A DNA stretch of 64,000 nt from Streptomyces seoulensis (GTDB lineage: Bacteria > Actinomycetota > Actinomycetes > Streptomycetales > Streptomycetaceae). The notes under the pieces were generated by a model. The model was not told the DNA's origin. It worked only from the letters and a program-made list of their open reading frames with translations, and did not search any database. The stretch lies in the NCBI GenBank assembly GCA_013364255.1, contig CP054936.1, positions 124,001 through 188,000 of the forward strand, given 5' to 3'. Below are positions 35,369 to 43,011 of the stretch, in pieces (position 1 is the stretch's first letter; every line of letters starts with the position of its first letter). The position numbers and the translations under genes are program-made.

Positions 35369-35716
35369 ATGACATTCATCGACGACGTCCTCGAAGGACG
35401 GGCCACCATCGATGACTTCGACTCCTGCAACGACACATGGCAGGACTCGGAGGACGATCTCGGCGAGTTCCACGACTTCGCAGGACTGCTCTGGCCCGAG
35501 TACGCGCTGTGGGCGACGGACCACGAGCGGATCGACGGCGACGATGTACTCGCCTATGTGATCGCAGCGCGCCGGCGCGACGTCGGCCTGCTCGACCATC
35601 TGCGGTCCGTGAAGGAACAGGACGCCACAGCTGCCGAGGTGTACCGCCTCGCCGGCTGGTGGGCCAAGGACTGGGAGGCCGTTTCCCAGCACTGCACGGA
35701 AGACCGACCCGCATGA
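35369..35716 (+). CDS. Small acidic hypothetical protein
   Basis: This is a 115-residue, strongly acidic, Trp-rich protein (MTFIDDVLEGRATIDDFDSCNDTWQDSEDDLGEFHDFAGLLWPEYALW). Its family is not known to me, though the composition is like that of small immunity-type proteins. The ATG at 35369 lies about 25 bp after a GGAAGG stretch, so the ribosome site is poor. The gene ends exactly where a strong terminator hairpin begins, which supports it as a transcribed gene. Confidence 0.65.
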   Translation: MTFIDDVLEGRATIDDFDSCNDTWQDSEDDLGEFHDFAGLLWPEYALWATDHERIDGDDVLAYVIAARRRDVGLLDHLRSVKEQDATAAEVYRLAGWWAKDWEAVSQHCTEDRPA

Positions 35717-35757
35717 GCGGGGCCGGGACGGGCGACACAGCCCGTCCCGGCCCCGCT
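35716..35757. terminator. Strong bidirectional-type terminator hairpin
   Basis: Perfect 16-bp arms GCGGGGCCGGGACGGG (35717-35732) and CCCGTCCCGGCCCCGC (35741-35756) enclose an 8-base loop. One more A-T pair extends the stem. It begins on the last base of the TGA stop of the small acidic gene and lies between convergent genes. Confidence 0.85.
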
Positions 35758-35830
35758 TCACCCTCACAGAGCGGGCGCTCGCCCTGACGGGGCCGGGCGG
35801 GTCTCCCCGGGGTGATCGGTGAAGGGGCGG

Positions 35831-37378
35831 TCAGCGGCGGCTACTGGCCGCCGAGCCGGCCCCTTCGCGAGCGGCGTTCTCCAGGGTCGTGGCCCGGCGG
35901 CCGGGCGCCATGAGCGCGGCCACAGCGACGGCGGCCAGGACGGCGGCCACGCCACCGCCGAGGAGAGCGATGTGCATGCCGTCGACGAACGCGCCGCGCG
36001 CCTGCGCGGCGACCGGGCCGCCGAGGGCGTGCGCGGCGGCCAGCGAGGAGCGGGCGGCCTCGGCCTCCTGGGCCGGCAGGCCGGGAAGACGCAGGTGGCT
36101 CCGGTACGACGCGCTCAGCATGCTGCCGAGGACGGCGATGCCCAGGGCCCCGCCGAGTTCCCGGGCGAGGTCGTTCATCGCCGACCCGACGCTCTGCAGG
36201 GAGCGCGGCAGCGCGTCCGTGATCGCCGTGGTGGCCGGTGTCATGGCCAGGCCCATGCCGGCGCCCAGTGGGACCAGGCCGGCGGCGATCAGCCAGTAGG
36301 AACTGTCGGCGTCCACGCGCGAGAGCAGGCCCATGGCCGCCGCCACGGCCACCAGGCCCAGCGTCCAGGGGGTGCGGAAGCCGAACCGGGCCACCAGGCG
36401 CGGGGTGAGCCGCGAGAGGGGCACCATGGCGAGGGCCATCGGGAACATCGACGCGGCCGCCACCAGGGCGCTGTCGCCGCGCACCACCTGCAAGTACTGC
36501 ATCATCGCGAAGATGAAGCCGAAGAAGACGAAGAACTGGAGCATGATCGACAGCGATCCCGCCGCGAAGTGGCGGTCGCGGAACAGCCGCGGGTCCAGCA
36601 GCGGTTGCGGACGGCCCAGTTCGTAGCGGGTGAACCCGGCGAGCACCAGCAGGCCCAGAGTGATGCCGCCCAGGGTGAGCGGGTCGGCCCAGCCGCGGGT
36701 CGGCGCCTCGATGACCGAGTAGACCAGGGCGACCAGTCCGGCGACCGACAGCAGCGCACCGGCGACGTCCAGCCGGGGCCGGTTCGCCTCGGCCGACTCC
36801 GGTACGAACACGAGGGTGCCCACGAGGGCGACGGCGGCCAGGGCCACGTTCAGCCAGAACACCGAGCGCCACGACCACTGCTCCAGCAGCGCACCGGTGG
36901 CGAACACGCCGAGCAGCGCCGCGGCCCCGGCGACGGCCGCCCACACGCTCACCGCACGCGCTCGCTGGGCGCGCGGGAAGGTGCTGGTGATCGTGGACAG
37001 GGTGGCCGGCATGACCAGCGCGGCGCCGGCGCCGAGCACGCCGCGCAGGGCGATCAGGGTGGTGGGGCTGGTGGTGAACACCGCTGCTACGGAGCCCGCG
37101 CCGAAGACCGTGAGCCCGACCAGCAGGGCCCGGCGCCGGCCGAACCGGTCGCCGAGGGCGCCGGCCGGCAGCAGCAGCGAGGCGAACACCAGGTTGTAGG
37201 CGTCGACGATCCAGGACAGGTCGGTCTGGGTGGCGTGCGTGTCCCGCGCGAGGCCGGGAAGCGCCACGTTCAGGGAGGCCATGGCCGCGACCACGGTGCC
37301 GAGGGCGAGGCAGGTGACGATCAGGACCATGGTGTGGCGTGACGCCGGCGGGGCCGCGGTGGCGGTGAGCGAGGGCAT
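35831..37378 (-). CDS. MFS drug exporter, DHA2 (EmrB/QacA) type
   Basis: This is a 515-residue multidrug exporter with about 14 membrane helices. Family markers are LDxxxxxxALP-like MASLNVALPGLARD in helix 1, the motif A loop GALGDRFGRRRALLVG, and the motif C helix VLGAGAALVMPATLSTITSTFP. There are further helices throughout and a central loop ending in RPRLDVAGALLSVAGL. It probably exports a toxic hydrophobic compound using the proton gradient. The ATG at 37378 is taken because upstream residues are Arg/Pro-rich. It is divergent from the TetR gene at 37641, its likely repressor. Confidence 0.93.
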   Translation of the reverse strand: MPSLTATAAPPASRHTMVLIVTCLALGTVVAAMASLNVALPGLARDTHATQTDLSWIVDAYNLVFASLLLPAGALGDRFGRRRALLVGLTVFGAGSVAAVFTTSPTTLIALRGVLGAGAALVMPATLSTITSTFPRAQRARAVSVWAAVAGAAALLGVFATGALLEQWSWRSVFWLNVALAAVALVGTLVFVPESAEANRPRLDVAGALLSVAGLVALVYSVIEAPTRGWADPLTLGGITLGLLVLAGFTRYELGRPQPLLDPRLFRDRHFAAGSLSIMLQFFVFFGFIFAMMQYLQVVRGDSALVAAASMFPMALAMVPLSRLTPRLVARFGFRTPWTLGLVAVAAAMGLLSRVDADSSYWLIAAGLVPLGAGMGLAMTPATTAITDALPRSLQSVGSAMNDLARELGGALGIAVLGSMLSASYRSHLRLPGLPAQEAEAARSSLAAAHALGGPVAAQARGAFVDGMHIALLGGGVAAVLAAVAVAALMAPGRRATTLENAAREGAGSAASSRR

Positions 37379-37640
37379 GCGATGCCTTTCTTCGTCGAAG
37401 CCCGGATCCGTCGGCCCAGGCGGCTGGGGCCAGACTCGCCACGCGGGACGTCTCACGGCCAGCATGATGAATTCACCGGACCGGAGAGCAGTGGCGATCC
37501 CATGGACGGGTGCACTCCCCCGCCTGGACGCCGACCTGCGGCTTTCCGGGCACGACGACACGCGCCCCGCCTCTGGCACGGTCGCGGACGTCTACGGTTC
37601 GTGAGGAGTTCGCGGCCGTTGATGAATTACCCTCACGGAC

Positions 37641-38303
37641 GTGACGGACGACGAATCCAGACGCGGGCGCAGACGGGGCAGGCCGGACACCCGCCGGGTG
37701 ATCCTGGACGTCGCCCGGCGACGCTTCCTCCAGGACGGCTACCGCGCGGTGACCATGCGGTCGATCGCCGCGGAGGCGGATGTCGACGTCGCCCTGCTCA
37801 GCTACTACTTCGGCTCCAAGAAGGGCCTCTTCGGAGCCGCCCTCGCGCTGTCCGCCAACCCCGCCGAGCTCCTGGCGCGGCTGCTGGCCGAGGACCACGC
37901 CCTGGACACCTTCCCGGAGCAGGTGCTCCGGGAGGTCCTCGCGGCGTGGGAGGGGCCGCAGTCCGGTGCCGCCCTCATCGGCATGTTCAGGAACGCCATC
38001 GGTGACGACGCCCTCGGCGCCCTGGTCCGGGAGGCCCTGGAGGGGGAGATCGTGGAGCGGCTCGCCGACCTCGTCGGCGGACGCGACGCCCGCCGGCACG
38101 CCGCCGCCTTCACGACCGTCATGGCCGGGCTGATCACGGCACGCTATGTGCTGCGTCTGGAGCCCGTCGGCTCCATGAGCCGCCAGGACGTCATCCGCCT
38201 CTTCGCCCCCCAGCTCCGACTGGCCCTCGGCATGCCGGTGCGCGCGGGGGCGGTGCGGTCGACGCGTTCCGGGACTCCGCCTCCCGGGAGGGCGTACCCC
38301 TGA
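37641..38303 (+). CDS. TetR/AcrR regulator next to the exporter
   Basis: This is a 220-residue repressor. The helix-turn-helix reads TRRVILDVARRRFLQDGYRAVTMRSIAAEADVDVALLSYYFGSKKGLFGAAL at about 17-68, of the subgroup with an AcrR-like C-terminus (LVREALEGEIVERLADLVGG and RYVLRLEPVGSM). A basic [13 protein letters not shown] leader precedes it. The GTG start at 37641 is used. Divergent placement indicates control of the exporter gene and of itself, with the exported drug as probable inducer. A loose inverted repeat (CGTGAGG at 37600, CCTCACG at 37631) lies just before the start. Confidence 0.9.
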   Translation: MTDDESRRGRRRGRPDTRRVILDVARRRFLQDGYRAVTMRSIAAEADVDVALLSYYFGSKKGLFGAALALSANPAELLARLLAEDHALDTFPEQVLREVLAAWEGPQSGAALIGMFRNAIGDDALGALVREALEGEIVERLADLVGGRDARRHAAAFTTVMAGLITARYVLRLEPVGSMSRQDVIRLFAPQLRLALGMPVRAGAVRSTRSGTPPPGRAYP

Positions 38304-38761
38304 CGCCGCGCGGGCGCTCTGCGAGGCATCGAGCTCACCGCCGAGACCGTCGCCGAACGGAGGCTGATCGTCGGCTGGCCGGTTAGTGCTCGGCGGCCTC
38401 GCCCGCCCGGCCCCGGCGGCCGGCCGGTTCAGCCGTCCTGCTGCCCTCCCGCAGCCGTGCCGCATGCGGCTCGCGGTCCTGCGCCGCCCCTGCGCGTCGT
38501 CCGCCCAGCCACTTCACCAGGCCACCCCCAAAGCCCCGATCAGACCTGACGAGAGGTCAGTACACTCCACCCAATCGTTTGCGCCAATCGTTTGGGCAGT
38601 CGCTTTCGCCCATCCCCGGCGGTGGGGATGAGAAACCGGCGGTCCGGTCGGTGCCGGTGCCGCCGGACGGCTCATCGGCGATGACGGTCACCCGGCGGCG
38701 ACCCGGGCCGAGTATCTGCGCTTCGCGCGAACCGCCGGGCGGCTCGGGTGGTCTGCCTGGT
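38304..38761. other. Gene-free stretch with regulatory-like repeats
   Basis: This lies between two convergent stops, so no promoter is expected. Yet it contains an inverted repeat CTGAC-GAGAG-GTCAG (38546-38560) followed by TACACT, and a direct repeat (CCAATCGTTTG twice, 38571-38594). No gene follows. It may be left over from a lost TetR-type gene pair. Confidence 0.5.
38571..38594. repeat. Direct repeat CCAATCGTTTG x2
   Basis: Two identical 11-bp copies at 38571-38581 and 38584-38594, with a 13-bp period, so on one face of the helix when slightly unwound. It looks like a regulator-binding site but has no gene downstream. Confidence 0.6.
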
Positions 38762-39751
38762 TCAGTCCTGGAGGGTGGCGAGCCAGTCGGTCAGCAGGTG
38801 GTTGACCTCGTCGGGGCGCTCCTGCTGGATCCAGTGGCCGCAGCCGTCCAGGAGGTGGGCGGCCGACAGGCCGGGGAGGGTGGTGGGGTAGGCGTCGATG
38901 GCGTCGGACATCCAGGTGGTGGAGGCGTCCAGGGCGCCGCCGATGAACAGGGACGGCTGCTTGATCGGGGCTCCGCGGTATGGGGCGAGGTCTTCCCAGT
39001 CCCGGTCCATGTTGCGGTAGCGGTTGAGCGCGCCGGTGATGCCGGTGCGCTCGAACTCCCCGGCGTAGACGTCGAGGTCGTCGTGGCTCAGCCAGGCCGG
39101 GAGGGTTTCCGTGGGGAAGCGGTCGCGCAGCCGGCCGCCGCCGCGGGTGACGAAGTGCGGGTCGGGCTCGCGCTGGTCAGGCATGGTGTCGGCGGACAGG
39201 GCCGCGTAGAAGCCCGCGAGCCAGCCCCGGACGTCGGGCTCGATCTCCGCCTCGGCGCGGCCGGGCTCCTGGAAGTAGGAAACGTAGAACTCCTGCTCGG
39301 GGCCGCCGATCTGGCCGAAGACGTCGGTTGGGCGGGGGCCGCCGGGCGGCGCGTAGGGGACGCTCAGCAGGGCGACGGCGCGGAAGACCTCGGGGTGCAG
39401 CAGGGCGGAGGCGGCGGCGATGCTGGAGCCCCAGTCGTGGCCGACGACCGTCGCGGTCTCCTCGCCGAGGGCGCGCACGACGGCGACGTTGTCCTCCACC
39501 AGGTCGAGCATCCGGTAGGCGTCGGCCGCCTCCGGCTTGGCGGAGCGGCCGTAGCCGCGCACGTCGATCGCCACCGCCCGGTAGCCGGCCGCGGCGAGAG
39601 CCGGGAGCTGGCGGCGCCAGGAGTACCAAGACTCGGGGAAGCCGTGCACGAGCAGGACCAGCGGGCCGGTGCCCTGCTCGACCAGGTGCAGGCGCCCGGC
39701 CGGGGCCTCGACGGTACGGTGGCGGAACTCGGCGGTCGGCTCGGGCTGCAT
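38762..39751 (-). CDS. Epoxide hydrolase (alpha/beta fold)
   Basis: This is a 329-residue epoxide hydrolase. LLVHGFPESWYSWRRQLPALAAAGYRAVAIDVRGYGRS is the family's oxyanion segment. Asp106 in VVGHDWGSS is the nucleophile. The His is in DGCGHWIQQERPDEVN. Tyr residues in the cap (FYVSYFQEPG and LNRYRNMDRDWE) can protonate the epoxide. It converts an epoxide to a diol through an ester intermediate. It is divergent from the XRE-cupin regulator at 39901. It is a different subtype from the hydrolase at 4883. Confidence 0.92.
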   Translation of the reverse strand: MQPEPTAEFRHRTVEAPAGRLHLVEQGTGPLVLLVHGFPESWYSWRRQLPALAAAGYRAVAIDVRGYGRSAKPEAADAYRMLDLVEDNVAVVRALGEETATVVGHDWGSSIAAASALLHPEVFRAVALLSVPYAPPGGPRPTDVFGQIGGPEQEFYVSYFQEPGRAEAEIEPDVRGWLAGFYAALSADTMPDQREPDPHFVTRGGGRLRDRFPTETLPAWLSHDDLDVYAGEFERTGITGALNRYRNMDRDWEDLAPYRGAPIKQPSLFIGGALDASTTWMSDAIDAYPTTLPGLSAAHLLDGCGHWIQQERPDEVNHLLTDWLATLQD

Positions 39752-39900
39752 GGGCTTCTCCTCGGTTCACGGCGGACGCGGCTGCCCGTCGATCATGCGC
39801 CGCGACGCCCGCCCGACGCGATCAGCCTTGCCGGCCTGGCAAACTCGCAGGGAGAGGGCGGTGGAGCGGCCCTGTCCGCAAGCAAGAGGGAGCGGCAACG

Positions 39901-40551
39901 GTGGCAGTCGACGACGTGGACGGCACGCTGCCCTCGATGGGGCCCCGGTTGCGGGTCGCACGCGAGCGCCACGGCACGACGCTCGCCGCTGTCAGCCGCG
40001 CGACCGGCATCTCGACCAGCACGCTGTCCCGGATCGAGACGGGCCGGCGCAAGCCCACCCTGGAGGTGCTGCTGCACCTGGCGAAGGAGTACGGCGTGTC
40101 CCTGGACGAGCTGGCCGGCACGGCGCCGGCCCCGGCGGCCGGGCCGCGTGCCAAGGCGCCGCTGAGCTTCGGCGACGACAAGGCGGTTCTGCCGTTGACC
40201 CGGTACGTCGGCGGCCTACACGCCCACAAGCACGTCCTCCCCGCCCTTGAGGAACCGCCCGCGCGGCCCCGTCAGGTCTCCCACGACGGCTACGAGTGGC
40301 TGTGCGTCCTGTACGGGCGTCTGTGGCTCGCGCTCGGCGACCAAGACCTCATCCTCGCTCCCGGCGACGTCGCCGAGTTCGACACCCGCACCCCGCACGG
40401 GTTGGCGAACACCAGCCCCGGCAATCCGGTCGAGTACCTGATCATGTTCGGCCCGCAGGGCGAGCGCCTACGACCGCGTACCGCTCCAGCCGCTGATCGC
40501 GGGAGCCGCCTGCCGCATCGTGCCCGGGCCGGCCGGGAAGAACAGCCGTAG
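39901..40551 (+). CDS. XRE-cupin transcriptional regulator
   Basis: This is a 216-residue regulator. The helix-turn-helix is at about 14-70: GPRLRVARERHGTTLAAVSRATGISTSTLSRIETGRRKPTLEVLLHLAKEYGVSLDELAG. A cupin domain follows, with ARPRQVSHDGYEWLCVLYGRLWLALGDQDLILAPGDVAEFDTRTPHGLANTSPGNPVEYLIMFG. Such proteins sense small molecules in the cupin barrel. The GTG at 39901 has GGGAG upstream. Divergent from the epoxide hydrolase, it probably controls it. A short inverted repeat TTGCC-GGCCT-GGCAA (39828-39842) lies between them. Confidence 0.9.
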   Translation: MAVDDVDGTLPSMGPRLRVARERHGTTLAAVSRATGISTSTLSRIETGRRKPTLEVLLHLAKEYGVSLDELAGTAPAPAAGPRAKAPLSFGDDKAVLPLTRYVGGLHAHKHVLPALEEPPARPRQVSHDGYEWLCVLYGRLWLALGDQDLILAPGDVAEFDTRTPHGLANTSPGNPVEYLIMFGPQGERLRPRTAPAADRGSRLPHRARAGREEQP

Positions 40552-40733
40552 GCACACCGCTGACCAGCTTGGCGCGCTCGGTCTCGGCGTGGTGGGCCCG
40601 TTCTGCTCCGGTTGCCGTACCTCGCCGTGACAGCCGCCATGCTCGTCGGAATGCTGGGGTAGGACCACGGGCGCAGCCCTCCCCCAGCGTCAGGACCGCA
40701 GCCGATGACACCCGTCCCTGCCACCCCTCCGTC

Positions 40734-41120
40734 ATGGCACGGGTGACTCTGAGCGCCACGGGCGCGGCCTGCCCCGATACGGTCTGGCAGCGTTACGCCG
40801 GCCTCGACCAGTGGGCGTCCTGGTCCCCGCAGATCAAGGCCGTCCACTCCGTGGCCCGCCGTCTGCGGCCCGGCATGAGCGGCACCGTCGAGTCAGTCGC
40901 CGGCATCCGTGCCGCCTTCACCGTGGAAGCCGTCGACCATGACCGCCGTACCTGGACCTGGCGGGTACGCCTGGGACGCGTCCGGATCCGGCTGCACCAC
41001 GAGGTGGGAGCGCGGGGCCGCGGCAGCGTCACGAGTCTGACGATGGACGGCCCGCTGCTCGTACTGCTCGCCTACGCACCCCTCGCCCGTCTCGCACTGC
41101 ACCGCCTCGTGCGGCCCTGA
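40734..41120 (+). CDS. SRPBCC family protein
   Basis: This is a 128-residue START-like protein (polyketide cyclase/dehydrase superfamily). It opens ATGAACPDTVWQRYAGLDQWASWSPQIKAV, the classical helix-grip entry, then GTVESVAGIRAAFTVEAVDHDRRTWTWRVRLG and a C-terminal helix. It binds a hydrophobic ligand of unknown kind. Despite the superfamily name there is no reason to tie it to the PKS. The ATG at 40734 is used. It ends 11 bp from the convergent nitroreductase. Confidence 0.8.
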   Translation: MARVTLSATGAACPDTVWQRYAGLDQWASWSPQIKAVHSVARRLRPGMSGTVESVAGIRAAFTVEAVDHDRRTWTWRVRLGRVRIRLHHEVGARGRGSVTSLTMDGPLLVLLAYAPLARLALHRLVRP

Positions 41121-41131
41121 CCCCGGGTGCG

Positions 41132-41725
41132 TCAGATCGTCGTGACCACCTGGTCATAGGTGAGGCGAGGGGAACGGTCGAACCATGCGTTCTCACCCGG
41201 CTTGCCCATGTTGACCACGGCGAGAACCGAGTGCTCGCCGTCGCTGAAGAACTCCGCGTTGATGCCGTCGGCGTCAAATCCGGTCATGGGTCCGGCGGCC
41301 AGGCCCGCGGCCCGGATCCCGAGAATGAAATAGCCCATCTGCAGCGCCGCGTTGAACCTCGCGGACTGCTCCCGCACACCCCGGTCGGAGAACATGAGGT
41401 CCTTGAGCTGCGGGACGTGCGGAAGCTGCTCGGGAAGCTCTTCGTGGAACTCGTTGTCCGCAGCGAGAATCGCGACCAGCGGCGCCGTCTCGGCCTTCTT
41501 GTTGTTTCCTTCGGCAAGGTGCCGGACCAGACGCTGCCGCGCCTCGTCCGAACGCACCAGGACGATACGGAGCGGCTGCTGGTTCATCGACGTGGGAGCG
41601 TACTTGACCAAGTCGTAGATGGCTTTGATCTGCTCGTCGGTCACCGGTTCGTCGGTGAAGGTGTTGGCGGTACGAGCCTGCCGGAAAAGCAGGTCCTGCG
41701 CCGCGGGGTCGAGAATCAGAGACAT
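41132..41725 (-). CDS. Nitroreductase family protein (RutE-like)
   Basis: This is a 197-residue FMN enzyme of the malonic semialdehyde reductase/nitroreductase group. Evidence: RQARTANTFTDEPVTDEQIKAIYDLVKYAPTSMNQQPLRIVLVRSDEAR, with the family's R-x-x-x-x-(F/W) start and SxxxxQP cofactor loop, then LQMGYFILGIRAAGLAAGPMTGFD. It would reduce nitro groups, quinones or malonic semialdehyde with NAD(P)H. The ATG at 41725 has AAGGAA upstream. It is transcribed in the same direction as the ansamycin cluster but separated from it by 260 bp with an inverted repeat, so membership in the cluster is uncertain. Confidence 0.9.
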   Translation of the reverse strand: MSLILDPAAQDLLFRQARTANTFTDEPVTDEQIKAIYDLVKYAPTSMNQQPLRIVLVRSDEARQRLVRHLAEGNNKKAETAPLVAILAADNEFHEELPEQLPHVPQLKDLMFSDRGVREQSARFNAALQMGYFILGIRAAGLAAGPMTGFDADGINAEFFSDGEHSVLAVVNMGKPGENAWFDRSPRLTYDQVVTTI

Positions 41726-41805
41726 GGATGCATTCCTTCGGAACGAGTGGACGGGTCGACTACTCGATGAACCCCTGCAACCAGCACGGCATGCCCGGCA
41801 GGGTA

Positions 41806-41832
41806 TAGGGGGCACGCTGAACTTGCCCCCTA
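41806..41832. promoter_or_regulatory. 9-bp inverted repeat between nitroreductase and methyltransferase genes
   Basis: TAGGGGGCA, nine bases, then TGCCCCCTA forms a perfect stem upstream of the nitroreductase and 154 bp downstream of the methyltransferase. It could be an operator for the nitroreductase or a terminator for the ansamycin transcript. Confidence 0.5.
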
Positions 41833-41985
41833 CGAGGCGGAAATCGCAACATCATCGGGCCTTTTCCAGCCATAGCGAAGAGCTCGATGGGGACGGTGTT
41901 TTTCCGTTGAGCCCCACAGTGAACTCGGCATGCGGACCCATGGTTCCCTCGGTCTGTCATGCAACGGTTCGGGGCTCGCCCAGGA

Positions 41986-42936
41986 TCAGATCCTCTGTGC
42001 CACGTAGTGCCGGTAGCTGTCCACCGGCGGCATGAACTGCGACGGCAGCACGCCCATCTTCTTCAGCAGCCTGGTGGATCCGCTGTCGGTGTATCCGGCG
42101 AACGAACCGCCCACGGCCTCGGGGCCGACCCGCTTGGCCATGTGGCGCTGGACGGCGCCGACCCGCTGCTCGCGCAGCGCCTTGTGGAAGGAGCCGTCGG
42201 GGGCCAGCCGCCCGTGGATCGCGGCCTTCACCTGTGCGGAGATGTCACGGTCGAGGACCCACTCCAGACCGAGGTCCTTCTCCTGGAGCCGGGTCAGGAA
42301 GGCGTGGCGCTGTGTGGTGTAGAGGTCGACGTGGGTGAAGTAGCCGCCCGGCTTGAGCACCCGCGCCACCTCCCGCAGGAACGTCTCCAGACTGGGGTAG
42401 TTGTGGGCGCTCTCGATGTTCACCAGGACGTCGACCTCGCCGTCCTCGAACGGCAGGTGCTCCGCGTCGCCCTGGACGTAGCGCAGGCCCCGGCGGGACA
42501 GTGAGGCGTTGGCCCGCCTGATGGCCTGGTCCGACAGGTCGAGGCCGATCATGCTCTTCGCGTCGACGACGCGGGAGAGGAAGTTCAGGCCCTCACCGAG
42601 CCCGCAGCCGACCTCGAGCACGAACTTGTCCGCGTAGCCGTCCAGATCGAACGGCACCTCCCGCAGGGCGGCGAAGTACAGCTCCTCGGAGAAGCCGTCC
42701 GTGTCGTAGTCCAGGAAGCCGGGGATGCGGTCGTTGATCTCCTTGGCCACCTGCTCGTCGTGGTAGCCCCAGTTCCACAGGATGCCCTTCTTCGACATCC
42801 TGGCCTGCAGGTCGTAGCTGGTGGAGATGTTCTTCTTGTGCGTGTCCTCCTTGGCGCTCTGCCCGTCCTGGTCGTCGGTCAGGTTGATCTCGTTGACACT
42901 CGTGAACAAGCCGTACATGTCTTCGCGTGCACCCAT
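41986..42936 (-). CDS. SAM-dependent methyltransferase of the ansamycin cluster
   Basis: This is a 316-residue class I methyltransferase. The SAM site is FVLEVGCGLGEGLNFL at 105-120. Asp in MIGLDLSDQAI and the acidic VQGDAEHLPFEDGEVDVLVNIESAHNYPSLETFLREVARVLKPGGYF match motifs II to IV. The N-terminus carries the extra helical region (SYDLQARMSKKGILWNWGYHD) of the enzymes like rifamycin Orf14 (27-O-methyltransferase). It follows the monooxygenase in the same direction. Given the C3 hydroxyl left by the last PKS module, a plausible job is 3-O-methylation. The ATG at 42936 has AAAGGAA upstream. ATG at 42966, inside a tandem repeat, is in frame as well. Confidence 0.87.
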   Translation of the reverse strand: MGAREDMYGLFTSVNEINLTDDQDGQSAKEDTHKKNISTSYDLQARMSKKGILWNWGYHDEQVAKEINDRIPGFLDYDTDGFSEELYFAALREVPFDLDGYADKFVLEVGCGLGEGLNFLSRVVDAKSMIGLDLSDQAIRRANASLSRRGLRYVQGDAEHLPFEDGEVDVLVNIESAHNYPSLETFLREVARVLKPGGYFTHVDLYTTQRHAFLTRLQEKDLGLEWVLDRDISAQVKAAIHGRLAPDGSFHKALREQRVGAVQRHMAKRVGPEAVGGSFAGYTDSGSTRLLKKMGVLPSQFMPPVDSYRHYVAQRI

Positions 42937-42950
42937 GATCCGGGTTCCTT

Positions 42951-42990
42951 TCTCATCGGGTCTCATCGGGTCTCATCGGGTCTCATCGGG
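42951..42990. repeat. Four perfect 10-bp tandem repeats upstream of the methyltransferase
   Basis: TCTCATCGGG is repeated four times without error (minus strand CCCGATGAGA). It fills most of the gap between the monooxygenase stop and the methyltransferase start. Each copy contains an ATG on the minus strand. One such ATG (42966) is in frame with the methyltransferase. A 10-bp unit can change by slippage and would shift spacing and frame. Confidence 0.9.
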
Positions 42991-43011
42991 CCTGCCATTG
43001 ATGGGAAAACC

